From NCBI GenBank assembly GCA_020631735.1, contig CM036209.1, positions 5,741,451-5,805,450 of the forward strand: DNA of 64,000 nucleotides, read 5' to 3'. The notes beneath the pieces are model-generated. The model was given only the letters and a program-made list of their open reading frames with translations. It was not told the origin of the DNA and searched no databases. Position 1 is the stretch's first letter, and every line of letters begins with the position of its first letter. This stretch comes from Saccharum officinarum (Eukaryota; Streptophyta; Magnoliopsida; Poales; Poaceae). Shown here in pieces: positions 1 through 11,991 of the stretch. Made by a program: the position numbers and the translations under genes.

Positions 1-225
1 CTGTCGATCGCGTTAGACGCGTCTGTCGCATGGGCGCGCGAATGATGATTTCAAACGGTCGAACACGTGTGGGCCGTAGGAGCGATAGACGCTACTGTGT
101 AGTGTATGTCGGTTCGGCAACAGACGCTACTGTACAGCGTCTGTCGCCCCCGTTTCTGTTGTTTGGAGAAGCTAACGGCTAGTTTCGAGGATGGGGGCTA
201 TAAATACTTGTTGGCCTGCCTTGGG

Positions 226-325
226 NNNNNNNNNNNNNNNNNNNNNNNNNNNNNNNNNNNNNNNNNNNNNNNNNNNNNNNNNNNNNNNNNNNNNNNNNNN
301 NNNNNNNNNNNNNNNNNNNNNNNNN
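226..325. other. Assembly gap (100 N)
   Basis: Exactly 100 undetermined bases inside the retroelement. The round length marks a scaffold placeholder of unknown true size, so nothing can be inferred about the distance between the LTR promoter fragment and the gag fragment. Confidence 0.98.
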
Positions 326-509
326 TACAAACGCCACCTCAGCTCTTAGCATCTAGAATTAGGGAAAAACAGGCTCATCTTTAGTTCTAAAAGTAAAACA
401 AATTTCTTAAAAAAGAATTACACGTCTCACAATATGCCTCCAAATGCGGTAAGACACCATTTTGTTGAAGCATGTGTGTGCTAAACGGTCCCTCTTCTTC
501 TCATCAGTG

Positions 510-710
510 GTGGAGTATGTGAACAAGTTCAACATCTTACACAGTATGCTGGAACCCATGTGGACACTGATGAGAAGAAGAGGGACCGTTTCTACCGCGG
601 CCTCTCTTGCATCTTGCAAAAGGAGCTGTATACATGAAACTATCAGACCTTTGTGCATTGATATCGTCATGGAGGGACTTCAGCGTGACTCTCAGGCTGA
701 GTGGAAGCGC
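510..710 (+). pseudogene. Gag fragment of the gypsy element
   Basis: Read with one frameshift near 540, this stretch gives a retrotransposon gag core: the VEYVNKFNIL block, then a TDEKKRDRFYRGL block, then EGLQRDSQAEWKRK just before a stop at about 714. Similar blocks (tyrosine-rich start, an E-K-R helix and an F..GL turn) are usual in plant gypsy gag. A 26-bp perfect inverted copy of the TDEKKRDR-coding bases (565-590) lies at 484-509, so the 5' side of this fragment is rearranged or misassembled. Confidence 0.7.
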
Positions 711-911
711 AAGTAGGGGATCACTGGATCTTCTAGTCACCCACAGGCTCAGAAGGTGCAGGTTGGCAGGAGGATGTCCTACCACTCTCCGGATGGATAG
801 TCGTCCCGTCAGCCTCAGCCGACGCGCCGGACACCACCTACTCAGTACCGTGCACCTATTCAGCAGGTGCAGTAGCCTCAGGGACAGCAGGTTCCGCCTC
901 GTCAGGGACAA

Positions 912-1434
912 GTGATCAAGCCGAACGCTTGCTTCATGTGTGGCAAGGAAGGCCACTATGGTAGGGAGTGCCCTGATAACCGTCATCCCCAGTCTTCTCA
1001 ACCTTCAGCCAACTCTCGTCTGGTCAAGAGGATTATTATCAGGAAGAAGATGCCTGTGATCCGCTCTGGACAGGTCAATTACACCGAGGCTAAGGAGATT
1101 CCACAGGGTGAGCCTATGATGGCTGGTATGTTTATCATTGATTCCCACACAGCATATGTGTTGTTTGATTCTGGTGCATCACATTTATTCATGAGCATGG
1201 GGTTTGTACAAAAGCACAATATATCTACTATGGCTATTCCTATTGCCTATAGAATCAGAGATCCGGGTGCACAGTTGTATGTTAATACTCGGAGTCAGAT
1301 TAGTGCTAGCTACTCACACTTATCGTCTCCAGTTCATGGTGGTGCCTAGGCAAGACATAGATGTAATTCTAGGCATGAACTGGTTGAGAATTTATGGGGT
1401 AGTCTTAAACTTAAGCAGAGAAGTGTTGAGTTAA
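912..1434 (+). pseudogene. Gag zinc knuckle and aspartic protease region of the gypsy element
   Basis: The frame at 912-1349 opens with a CCHC knuckle (C-x2-C-x4-H-x4-C, in CFMCGKEGHYGREC at about residues 8-21). About 75 residues later comes the retroviral-type protease active site DSGAS, within VLFDSGASHLF. The frame is then lost near 1315; the adjoining frame carries the ILGMNWL block that closes plant gypsy proteases, ending at 1434. These are the usual neighbours upstream of gypsy RT. The region is non-functional because of the frameshift. The ATG at 912 is internal to the old polyprotein and not a true start. Confidence 0.8.
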
Positions 1435-1457
1435 AGCTTCCTTCTTATGAGGATAAA

Positions 1458-2282
1458 ATGTCTATCCTTATGCCCTCAGTTCCCGTCTTACCAGTTGTTG
1501 CTCATACTGAAGCCTCCCTTGATCTTGCTTCTATTTCTGTGGTTTGTGAGTTTCCGGATGTTTTTTCTGAAGATCTACCTAGTTTACCACCGGATAGGGA
1601 GGTAGAGTTTACCATTGAGTTAGAACCTGGTATTGCACCTATTTCGTGGCGTCCTTACCGCATGGTTATAAAAGAATTAGCAGAAATGAAGAAGCAATTA
1701 GAGGAATTATTGGAGAAGGGATTCATCCGTCCTAGTTCTTCACCATGGGGTTGTCCAACTATCTTTATGAAAAAGGACGGTACTCTTCGGATGTTTGTGG
1801 ATTACCGCCCTCTCAATGTGGTAACCATTAAGAACAAGTATCATTTGCCTCGCATTGATGCTCTGTTCGATCAGTTGGCTGGTGCAAAGGTGTTTTCGAA
1901 AATTGATCTTCATTTTGGTTATCACCAAATTAAAATCCGGCCGCAAGATGTACCAAAGACAGCTTTCTATACTAGCTATGGACTTTATGAATACCTAGTC
2001 ATGTCCTTTGGTCTCACCAATGCCCCTGTATTTTTTATGTACCTCATGAACTCAGTCTTCATGCCGGAATTGAACAAGTTTGTGGTGATGTTCATTGATG
2101 ATATTGTGATATATTTCAAAAATAAAGAAGAGCATGCACATCATTTTCGTAGCGTCCTGACCCGACTACGCAAACATAAGCTGTATGTCAAATTCAGCAA
2201 GAGTGAGTTATTTCTGGCGGTTCTGCCACATGCTGCTGCCTGTAGCCCTCTATGGCTGAAGCTACTAAAGGTGAGCATGTGA
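1458..2282 (+). pseudogene. Reverse transcriptase domain of the gypsy element, 3'-truncated
   Basis: An uninterrupted frame of 274 codons carries the gypsy RT order: the [10 protein letters not shown] linker, [47 protein letters not shown] and the catalytic FIDDI (the FxDD form of YxDD). The second D of the first catalytic aspartate motif is kept (KIDL). The protein stops matching after KFSKSELF near 2215, and a short unrelated tail runs to a stop at 2282. The thumb, connection, RNase H and integrase are absent, so the copy cannot be autonomous. It belongs to the same element as the protease upstream. Confidence 0.9.
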
Positions 2283-3760
2283 ATGTCAAATTATTTGCAC
2301 CTTAGATTCTAGATTTTTATTTCATTTAGTAAAAAGTACATCCGTGGTGGTCCCTCAACTCTTCGTGTGGTTTAGTTTCCGTCTGAGCATACTTAATGTG
2401 CAACTTGTCAAAATCAATGTAGAATTAAATAACAAGGTATTTGTGGCTGGTTTTGGGTAATCAGTCAGCCACATCATTAAGCATAACATTAAGTTGAAAC
2501 CACATGTCAGTACACTTTCTAAATTCTAAGTACACAAGAAAAAGGTTAATAATGATGTATCAGACTGTCTATTTGTCCAACATATGAAAGTACAACAAGC
2601 CTTTGTGCTTGAATATATGGAGAACAAAAAGCAGCTGTAACTAAGCAGCATCCATGTAGAATAAGTATTTAGTGGTCCATTCAAGACTTTAAACGCTTGT
2701 ACGGTTGTACCACTCGGCACTCGCTCAGTCAGTCTTAATGAATGCTTGTTATCTTTCTACTCTAATCCTGTTGCCAAACTTTTTTAAACCAAGTAAGAGT
2801 TGCTGGATATTTATTTTTCTGGTGAATGGTTTCTAAAAATTTGCATCAGTTTTGCTGGGTCTATGTTGGAGCCTGAATGCCTGTTCCATTAAATTAAAGT
2901 CAATTAAGTATCTTGTATATATGTTTTACAGGATAAACTCTGACATGTCAACAATGTGGTGTCAGAACATCGCAACTTGCAAGCAACTGGGGTTTGATAA
3001 AGTTGATAGCAGAAAAGCATCCGAATCCCAAACTTTCTTCCCCCAGACCTCCACTCTATGAAGAATTGCTGGGTCTGATGAGTTCAGTGCAACTTGAATG
3101 AACTCCAAGACCTATAGAAACTGAGTTTTGATGTAGGTTTCTGTGCAACTTGAATTGACAGGTCCAGCCGTCCAGGACCTTAGATGGCATGGCTATGGAA
3201 ACCGAGTTTTAGTGGAGGCCAGCAGCTGACAGCTATGGTGATAGCAGCCCATACGATTGCAGCAGCAAGTAAACCCAGGCAAAATGCATGTGTGGATGTT
3301 ACTGGCGAAATGAGACTGTGGAGATTTCTTTGCGGTCTTGAGAACGGCATGGTGACATCTGGTGGTGTTTGTAAGCAAACAAGAAACTGTAGAAATATTC
3401 CCCGACAGTTCCCGATGAGAGGAAAAAAAATAACATCACGTAGTTTCTCCACTGCGTTTGCGTGGAAGAAGTCTGCTGAAAAGATCACAAATACATGCAT
3501 TCCAATTTCTTTAACTGTGTGCGTGGCGTGACAACAACGTATAACAGAGCTTATGGAAAGTAAAAAAACTTGTCTTTTCTTCATCTGGAATGCTGGAACA
3601 CTAAATACTGAATTCTGTACATTGTCTCAGATTCGGCTGTCTGTATATTGTGGTCCCAAATTGAGCACCGCCTACGACTTGTGTGATGCTCTTCCACTCC
3701 GGGCTCCTCGGGACAGTGAGACATTCATTTGGGCTTTGTCATCTTCATCGCAAACGGGCT
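2283..3760. other. Intergenic stretch without a convincing gene
   Basis: Sequence directly after the broken retroelement. One short frame (about 2981-3110) reads like a terminal exon and is discussed as a finding. Nothing else here has coding character, and no terminal repeats were recognised. It could be the 3' end of a degraded host gene plus its UTR. Confidence 0.4.
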
Positions 3761-5860
3761 GTTTGGTTTGGTGCCGGTAAAGGCCAGACCAAATTTTGAG
3801 GTGTCTACAAAATTTGGCCACCATTTAGTTCTCTGCAAGTTTTGTCTCGTTCTAAAAATTGGCCCTGGCCAGTGACCAGAGGAAGGGCAACTCATGAGTG
3901 AACGTTTTGGTGGCCTGGCTTTGGTTTGGCTGGCCAAATAAGAGGAGGGTGACGTGGCAGATTGCTAGTGCTGCACATAGTGCAATTTCAAATGATTGTT
4001 TATATTTCCTCCGTCATGCATGTTTTATATTTTATTGGCCCGGAAGATCCATGTTAGATTTATCTAGATTTTTTTAAAAATTAGTGACACATGGATCTAT
4101 GTCATTCATTATTTTTGGCAAAGTTTGGGAGTAATCCAAACACCGTTTACTAATCGCCTAGATTCTGTCATTACCCAAGATTGGTTCGGCTATGATCCAG
4201 CCATCTTCTTTTTTGCACATTTTGGCATTTCTTGGTATGTTTAGCCATTTTTTGGTTGCTGCCACAACTTAGTGCATGTTTAGTTCGCGAAATTTGGGAA
4301 TTTGGCTACTGTAACACTTTCGTTTTTATTTAGCAATTAGTGTTCAATCATGGACTAATTAGGCTCAAAACATTCGTCTCGTGATTTCCAACTCAACTGT
4401 GCAATTAGTTTTTTCATCTATATTTAATGCTCCATGCATGTATCACAAGATTTGATGTGATGGCTACCGTAACACTTTTTGGGAAACTTTTTGGGAGCTA
4501 AACAAGGCCTTAGTCTGCCTAACTACTTAGTCACTTGGTCCACACTCAACTTTTGTTTACCTAACTTTTTCTAATCTCTAAGGTTATAGGGGATGGACTT
4601 TGTTGCCATTAAAGTGTGGCAAGACTAATAACCTGGTATGTTTGGCAAGCATTTATTGTTACCAAATTTTGGTTTGACCTGCTTATATGGTACAATCTAG
4701 TGTACAACATGACTACTTGTGTTCTAAGATAAACTAAGGGTAGAATTTGGTTCCAGGAGCTAGGTTGCCTCGCCTCGCCCGTGCGAGTGAGCCTTTCCTT
4801 GCCAGGCTAGGCGAACTAAAATGACTCTCCTACTAAACCTCGCCAGTGAACCAAACACCCCTTCTCATGTGATTTCTCGCTTACTAAGGAGAGGCGAGTG
4901 GTAGTTGAACAACCAAATGTGCCCTAATTGTAACTAGGCATAAAAATATATACACTCACTCTTGTCACAAATAAGGAACGCTTGACGATTGTATGTACTT
5001 AGTTGTTCTCAAGTTTTGACCACTACTTATTTGCTAGCTAGTAAATATAGCAAATATATACTTTTGTTGAAGTATATTTCAAGGAAGATCTACGTGTACC
5101 ATTTCCAAACATTAAAACTCAGCACATGAAAAGTATTTCCTACGTAAGGTTTAGGATGATTGACTTGAACAATTCTAAAATGTCACTTATTTGTGATTGC
5201 TTTAGCAGTTTGATTGGTGATTTTTTATCACTCTTGTGTAGATAGTTTGCTTGGGCTCTAGGGTCATTCCCCTCTCTCAAGGCTAGCAAAGTGGGTTCAT
5301 TATTACCCGAAAGCCATTACACTTTTGCTTCTTACCTGAAAGCTAGGGTCATTTTTCCCACACTACTGGTTAATGCAGATGGAGATAAATGGGAAGATAG
5401 CATTCAACAGTGTTTAGGATACTATAGGTTTCAAAGTGCTGGATTAGAAGGAAGTCGTGTAATCAGAAAACATAACTAATTGGATAGATGGAGTATCTTA
5501 GAAGTCAATAAATAAAGCATACAAATTTTCCTTCTCCCATTTATTCTATCCATCATGCATTCAAAAAAAACATAGATCTTGATAAAAAAGTTGAACACAA
5601 AAAAATCAAGTGGTAGCTATGACTCTCTAAGCATGTGTTTAGTTTGGAGATAAAGATCATATCGAAGGGATGCGACAAACCTAGCCCTATTTTTAAGGAT
5701 GGGTTCAACCACTGTGTTTAGTCTGGGGTTGGGTCCATCTCAAGGTTTTTATTTGGTTGGAGAAATTGGCAAAAACCGAAAGGATGATTTGTAATGAGAA
5801 TTGTTGGCTCTCGGACATCAGATGGGATAGGTAACCTAGGCATACTCCCACCGAAACAGC
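3761..5860. other. MITE-rich intergenic region
   Basis: AT-rich DNA with several MITE-like pieces. 3765-3945 is bounded by opposed tttggtttgg/ccaaa-type sequence. 4270-4512 ends in ctaaacaaggcc (see separate entry). 4745-4925 is a small element with GC-rich gcctcgcc motifs. 5635-5860 begins tgtgtttagtttgg and resembles the 32.2-kb repeat in carrying a gggttgggtccatc block. No open reading frame with recognisable homology was found. Confidence 0.5.
4270..4512. repeat. Grass MITE with a GGCCTTGTTTAG-type terminus
   Basis: The left edge reads gtgcatgtttagttcgcgaa and the right edge reads gagctaaacaaggcc, whose reverse complement is ggccttgtttagctc. The interior contains ctactgtaacac, gactaattaggctcaaaa and ttaatgctccatgcatg blocks, which recur in diverged form in the rhamnogalacturonate lyase intron at 8336-8530. 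The family is common in sorghum-like genomes. I could not find a target duplication, so the superfamily is left open. Confidence 0.6.
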
Positions 5861-5869
5861 AGAATGGCC

Positions 5870-7200
5870 CATCAAAAAATGCCATTGCACGACCACGGCT
5901 TCAGTCGCCAGCCCGCCCATGCCTGCCGCCGTGCCGTTCGCTGCTGTAGACACGTGTTCTTCCCCGTCCGCTTCATCTCGCCCTGCACGTGTAACCCGCC
6001 CCCATCCGCCTCGCCCCGCCCTGTGCCCGCTGCTCCTTCCCCCTGACCCCCTCCTCTCTCTTCGCGCAGGCAGGACCGGGAGCTGAGATGAGGATGAACA
6101 CGCCCCGTCCATAGGACCCTAGGCGCGCCGCGCGCCCTATCCGCCGGCACCCGGCTCACTGCGCCTCTTCCCCGGCGATCGGGCCGTGCCCCATGACTCT
6201 CTAAACATACCTCTGAAACGCGAAACACTTGCAACATAAGACACTTGAATGCAACATATGTATGAAGCAGATGAAACATTTAGAACATACACATGCAATA
6301 TGTGTGTGAAACATATGCAACATGAAGATAAAACACTTGCAACTTGCAACATGAAAACACTTATTGCAACATAATACCAAAACAACTAAAACATTTCCAA
6401 CATACTCTTACAACAATGTGTGGAACATGTGCAACATCCAGATAAAAAACACTTACAACATACGTCTGAAACAGTGAAATATTTTGAACAAACGCTTGCA
6501 ATATGCCTCTAAAACACTTGGAACATACGTCTGAAACAGTGAAATATTTTGAACAAACGCTTGCAACATGCCCCTAAAACACTTGCAACATGCCTCTAAA
6601 ACACTTGCAACATATGCAACATGATGATATACTTTTGCATCATCCATATGAAACTTTTGCAACATACCTCTGATAATATCTGAAACACTTGAAACTTACA
6701 TTTGTAACATAGGGGGAGGGAGAGGTCAGGGCCAGTTGATTTCGGCCTCGAAGTGGGAGTCGGCGCCGAGTAGCAGCACGTGAGCACCAGCGGCACGGGC
6801 CACGCTTCGTGGGTGCCCTTGGCTCGGTGGGGATTGACCTGAAGCACGCGACGGCACCACCAGCGCCAGTAGAGGCGGGCGGCACACCCAACCAAGTGGG
6901 TGGGACTACGGGAGCAAGGAGCGAGAGGCGCGGGTGGGGTGTGCGACGGGCAGGAGGTAGGAGCGAGCAACGCAAGATGAGGGCATGCGGAGGGAGGGAG
7001 ATGGCCACTGCGGCGAATGCGGAGTGGGACGGGTTGATGGCTGCACGGCATTGTAAAGCGTACGATGGGTGAGCGAGTAGGAAGATATTTTTGAGAGAGA
7101 TGGAGGAGACGAACAGAGGAGGAGGCAGACTTTGTTGGGCCGGTAGCCCGCGCGAGCCTGGGAAGTGGCGTCCCATAAGTCCGACCCTGAGCATTACTGT
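5870..7200. repeat. Repeat unit 1 with TTGCAACA-type microrepeat array and GC-rich flanks
   Basis: A GC-rich segment (5870-6190), then about 510 bp (6195-6705) of degenerate aaacacttgcaacata words spaced roughly 20-40 bp, then another GC-rich segment to about 7200. The same architecture appears at 24660-25600 (opposite orientation of the words) and 42575-43450. This looks like a dispersed non-autonomous transposon family. No clear terminal repeats or target duplication were identified, so the edges are approximate. Several long open frames cross it, but none resembles a protein. Confidence 0.55.
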
Positions 7201-7559
7201 TTTTTAATACGTACACAACTAGCCCACCGGCCGGCATGTCCCAATATTATCCCCTTCTTTTTTTTTTAGAGGATGACTGGATGAGCATGCAAGCCATTGA
7301 ACTGCTGTAGCAGTAGAGTTCGTTTTGGGAGTTAAAGAAGGTGACGTATGACTGCTTTGCATAGTTGCATTCTCACATCCTATAGCACACTGGTAGAAGC
7401 AGAGAGAAAAGATACGGTTGCAACCGGATCGGGTACGGGAGCATTGATCGAGGCAGCGCCGCCGGCATGCAAAGCAGCTCCAGCTAGCTTGTTGCAACGG
7501 CGAGGTAACTACCGGCCGGCTCATCTGATGAGCCGTGCCGTGCGCCGCGCGCCGGCCTT

Positions 7560-7567
7560 TATAAAAA
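7560..7567 (+). promoter_or_regulatory. Upstream TATA-like box of the lyase gene
   Basis: tataaaaa lies 361 bp before the start codon of the rhamnogalacturonate lyase gene, in GC-rich promoter-like DNA. If used, it would give a 5' UTR of about 330 bases. It is an alternative to the closer box at 7772. Confidence 0.4.
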
Positions 7568-7771
7568 GGCATTGCCATCGCTAGCAGCTGCCCATACAGG
7601 CCCTGAACAAACCAGCTCTCGATCCTTCCTTCCTTCTCTCGAGCCCTGCTCGCCGCGCAACTTGCGCCGCCGCCGCCGCCACCGCGCCTAACGAACCTTT
7701 GCTTGGCCACCGGCCGGCCGATCCGATCGGTTCGATCGTGGCTGCCGGCTTCGTGTTCGTCAGCTCGTGCG

Positions 7772-7779
7772 TATATATA
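7772..7779 (+). promoter_or_regulatory. Probable TATA box of the lyase gene
   Basis: tatatata lies 149 bp before the lyase ATG. Transcription would start near 7805, giving a 5' UTR of about 120 bases that includes the repeated gctagctag words at 7820-7850. This is the more ordinary spacing of the two TATA-like boxes. Confidence 0.5.
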
Positions 7780-7927
7780 GTCAGCTCAGGCGCGGCCACA
7801 GCTCCCTCGCAAACAAGCCAGCTAGCTAGCAAGCAAACGAGCTAGCTAGTGCAGTATTGCAGTGTGCCCGAGCCCCTGCCGGGCGCGCCAGTGTTGCCGG
7901 CCGCCGGCCATCGAGCAATAGTCAGCC

Positions 7928-10900
7928 ATGGCCGCCGCGGCTGCTGGGACGAGGACGGGGATGACAAGGTCGTCGTCGGCGGTGTTGCTGCTGCTAGTGG
8001 TGACGATGACCCTGCACATCGGCGTCGTCGGAGCGTCGTGGTGGTCGCCATTTTCCCTGCCGCGCCGGCACCGCGGCGCCGCCGCCAGATCGCCGGCGAC
8101 GGCGGGCCCTGGCGTTACGTTGCGCGTCGACGATTATCGGCATCAGGTGCGTATACTAGCCAGGCTACTGAATTAATTAGCGTAGGTTACTCGTATCTTT
8201 TTTTTTCTTCCATACATATACGTACACAGGCAGGATATCTTTTATTTGTCATCACTACTGCAGTGTAGTAATTAACTACTAAGTAATCTATCAATCAAAT
8301 TTGCCACAAGTTATTATATATGTATAATCCTGCTATATAGGCTGTGTATAGTTGAGAAAATTTGGGTGAAAAGTTACTGTAGCACTTTTCGTTATTATTT
8401 GGTAAAATTTGTCCAACCATGGATTAATTAGACTCAAAAGATTCGTTTCGAACTTTACAGACAAACTATGCAATTAGTTATTTTTTTTACCTACATTTAA
8501 TACTTCATGCATGCGTCTAAATATTCGATGTGACAGGTGGAAGAGAAAATATTTTGGGTATGCATGGCAAGTTAACGCGGCCGTATGTTGTCAGGATCGA
8601 TTTCTGCATGTATCTACCTCCCTACCTACCTACGCGGATTGCATTGGCATGCATGCAGGTGGTTGTGGACAACGGCGTGGTGCAGGTGACGCTGTCCAAG
8701 CCGCAGGGCCACATCACCGGCGTCCGCTACAACGGCGAGCGCAACCTCCTGCACTTCGACGGCACCGAAAACTCAGGAGGGTGGGTAGTATATATTTGTA
8801 TATATAAAGATCTCTGTAAGTGATGAACTAATGAATTCTGTTGCATTCAGGTACTGGGATGTGGTGTGGAACTATCCGGGCTCCGATCAGCCAAGAGGAA
8901 TGATCGACATGTGAGTTTTCAGTTGCTGATGATATATTCTATACATTCCACTCCCCCCCATGATCTTTCACTGACCACCCACCTCCTTGCATGGTGTGCT
9001 GTGCTGATGATATGCCTGCATGTCTGAAACTCCAGACAGACAATTCTTCAGATATATACGGTGTTGTTTTTTTATTGCTGCTGTTTATTTACTGCTGCTG
9101 CACTGTACTCGCAGCTGCAACTCACAAACACAAACAGTTTTGCGTAGTACGTAGTTTAGACACTCTTGGCCGGACATAACTTGCACCGATCGACCAGATT
9201 TCTGCATGCCTTAACTGACAGGATTCATGGAAGTGCCGTCACAGTCACAGGCCTGACCAACAATCAGATTGGGAACAAGCTAGTTTCTCTACCCAGCTTA
9301 GGCAATGCAACAACGTAATCATGCATGTGCATGCATGCATTACCTGTAGAAAAAGCTAGCAGATCAGATGAGTATGTACTCTGCCTGAACATAATGTGCA
9401 CCGAAAAGATGCATGCATGCTGGCTTCCTTCCTAATCTAAGCGCAAGGACTAACCAAACCAAACCACCCCATCCATCCACACTGTAAAGTGCTCCTCCAG
9501 CTCTGTCTGAACTCTGAAACTCAGTGCTAGCGTTAAGCATCGTCACAACTCACAAATAAATCAGCACTGAAAAAAAGTAATAGCACAGCATGCATAAATA
9601 TTGCTGCTTGGTTCACATGATATCATATCTAAGAAGAAACAATTTTTTCAAACATACGGAGCACGTACTAATAATCTCCAAGCTAACGGGTAAGGACCAA
9701 TAAGGCAACGGCCCAAGAAATGAAGCATTTGCGCATGTGCACAAGCTGAATTTGGTCCTTTTGGATTCAACTAACCGACTAACTGCAGCGTCTGTACAGG
9801 TTGGACAGTACGGAGTTCAAGATCGTGGTTTCAACTGAGGATCAAGTGGAGCTCTCTTTCACCAGCACGTACACTCCGTCACGCCAAGACAGTGTTCGCC
9901 TAAATGTTGACAAGAGGTGCATGCGGCGGTGTTCTTGGACTTGTTATTATATATTCGTATTCGTATTCAGAATTTCGCTTAACTATATTCATTCAGTGTT
10001 GAAAATTAAAGGATCATGCTTGATTTGATTTGAAGCACTAGTACTACATGCATATATAATATATATTACCACTAGCATGCAGTGATGACATCATATATTT
10101 CCAGAAATGAATATCATTTGTTATTATATATTCCTGCAGGCTTGTGATGCTGAAAGGCAGCTCCGGGTTCTACTGCTACGCCATCTTGGAGCACGCCAGC
10201 GATTGGCCTGCTCTCAACATCACCGAGGACAGGCTCGCTTTCAAGCTCAACACGGACAAGTGAGGAAGAACCCGGCCGTGTTGTTTTGCATGCATGTCTG
10301 GCCAAGATGACATTTTCCTTTTCTTTTCTGCAACAAATAAACATGTGTCCATGTTGTATGTCAGGTTCAACTACATGGCGATCTCAGACGACATACAGAG
10401 GTACATGCCGAGCGCGGCGGACAGGGACGAGCCACGTGGCACTCCGCTGGCCTACAAGGAGGCCGTGCTGCTGGTGAACCCGCAGGAGCCACAGTTCAAG
10501 GGCGAGGTGGATGACAAGTACGAGTACTCCATGGACAACAAGGACAACGCCGTCCATGGCTGGATCACCGGCGGCGGCGGCCACCCCAGCCCCATGGGCT
10601 TCTGGGTCATCACTCCCAGCAACGAGTTCAAGAGCGGCGGCCCCATGAAGCGGGAGCTCACCTCCCATGTCGGCCCCACCTCACTCACTGTAAGATCAAA
10701 GATCGATCCAGATGACCAGCTCGATCCGATCCTTCCTCTGAAACTGAAAGCTTTGAATTTATACCTGTGCCAGATGTTTCTTGGCACGCATTACGTCGGG
10801 AACGACATCGTGCTCAGCATCGGCGACGGCGAGTACTGGAAGAAGGTGATGGGCCCGGTCTTCATCTACCTCAATTCCGGCCCGAGCCGCGGCGGCGACA

Positions 10901-11991
10901 TCGGGGCGCTCTGGACCGACGCCAAGGCGCAGGCGCGGGCGGAGGCCGGCAAGTGGCCGTACAGCTTCCCGGAGTCGCCGGACTTCGCCAAGGCCGACGA
11001 GAGGGGCTCCGTCACCGGCAGGCTGGTGGTCAGGGACGACACGTTCACGAGCACCGACGACGACGTGCCGGTGCCCGCCGGGACGACGGCGTACGTCGGG
11101 CTCGCCGCGCCCGGGCAGGCTGGCTCGTGGCAGACGGAGTGCAAGGGATACCAGTTCTGGACGACGGCGGCGGCGGACGGGTCCTGCGGCGGTGGCTTCA
11201 GCTTCACCATCGGCAACGTCCGGCCGGGAGTGTACAGCCTCTACGCGTGGGTTCCGGGGGTCCTCGGAGACTACGTGTCCGCTTCGTCTGTGACCGTGAC
11301 GGCGGGCGGCGCCGTGGTCGACCTCGGCGACGTCGTGTTCCGGCCCCCGAGGTCGGGCCCGACGGTGTGGGAGATCGGCGTCCCCGACCGGACCGCCGCG
11401 GAGTTCTTCGTCCCCGACGTGGATCCCAGATACGCCAACAGGCTCTTCGTGAGCAAGGACAGGTACAGGCAGTACGGCCTGTGGGCGAGGTACGCCGAGC
11501 TCTACCCTGACGCCGACCCCGTCTTCACCGTCGGCCAGAGCGACGCTTCCAAGGACTGGTTCTTCGCGCACGTCACCAGGAAGGTAGGCGACGGGCGGTA
11601 CGCGGCGACGACGCGGGAGATCCGGTTCACGCTGGACCGCGTCGTGGCCGACGGCACGTACACGCTGCGCGTGGCGCTCGCGGCCGCGCAGATGTCGAGG
11701 CTGCAGGTGCGGGTGAACGGGAGAGGAGGTGGCGTGGCGGAGATGACGACGCCGGAGTTCGGCGGCGGGAACGCCATCGCGCGGCACGGGATCCACGGCG
11801 TGCAGTGGAGCTTCGAGTTCCCGATCAGGGGGTACCTGCTGCAGGAGGGCGAGAACAGCGTCAGCATCACGCAGACGAAGGCCGCCGGCGAGTTCCTGGG
11901 GGTCTTGTACGACTACGTCCGCCTCGAGGCACCACCCGGGTCCTGCCGAGACCCCACGACGGCGCCGGCGACGACGACGCGGCGTGCATGA
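7928..11991 (+). CDS. Rhamnogalacturonate lyase (polysaccharide lyase family 4), 7 exons
   Basis: Exons 7928-8146, 8659-8780, 8851-8910, 9800-9916, 10140-10259, 10365-10689 and 10774-11991 join in one frame of 726 aa with GT-AG introns. Residues about 15-38 form a hydrophobic signal peptide ([18 protein letters not shown]), so the enzyme should be secreted to the cell wall. By family knowledge it cleaves rhamnose-galacturonate bonds of pectin rhamnogalacturonan I by beta-elimination. Family landmarks are [47 protein letters not shown] and [16 protein letters not shown] (lyase domain, about 60-390). A small beta-sandwich follows at about 400-480 and a carbohydrate-binding-like C-terminal domain from about 515 (PTVWEIG, WSFEF). 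Length is normal or slightly long for the family. The ATG sits just before the signal peptide. Intron 1 holds a MITE. I did not map the catalytic Lys/His pair known from fungal members. Confidence 0.93.
8336..8530. repeat. MITE relic in intron 1 of the lyase gene
   Basis: Contains the blocks ttactgtagcacttttcg, ggattaattagactcaaaag and tgcatgcgtctaaat in the same order as the element at 4270-4512, but diverged and with degraded ends. It lies wholly within the first intron (8147-8658) and should not affect coding. One edge is close to the gtgacaggtgg word at 8530. Confidence 0.55.

Larger units (their letters stand above)
1..2215 (+). mobile_element. Truncated, decayed Ty3/gypsy LTR retrotransposon (LTR end, gag, protease, RT)
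   Basis: The left edge looks like the 3' part of an LTR promoter: a ctataaata TATA motif lies at about 198-210, just before a 100-N gap. After the gap come a gag remnant (about 510-710), a CCHC zinc knuckle, an aspartic protease with a DSGAS core, and a reverse transcriptase ending abruptly near 2215. The RNase H, integrase and 3' LTR are missing. The reading frame is broken at least near 540 (gag), 710 (stop), 1315 and 1400-1430. The order gag-PR-RT and the RT sequence identify Ty3/gypsy. The element continues to the left of the window or was cut there. Confidence 0.88.

Noticed and set aside
6596..7237. 213-codon minus-strand frame and overlapping frames
   Set aside because: Lies in the GC-rich flank of a dispersed repeat unit. 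Proline/serine-rich composition without any recognisable domain.
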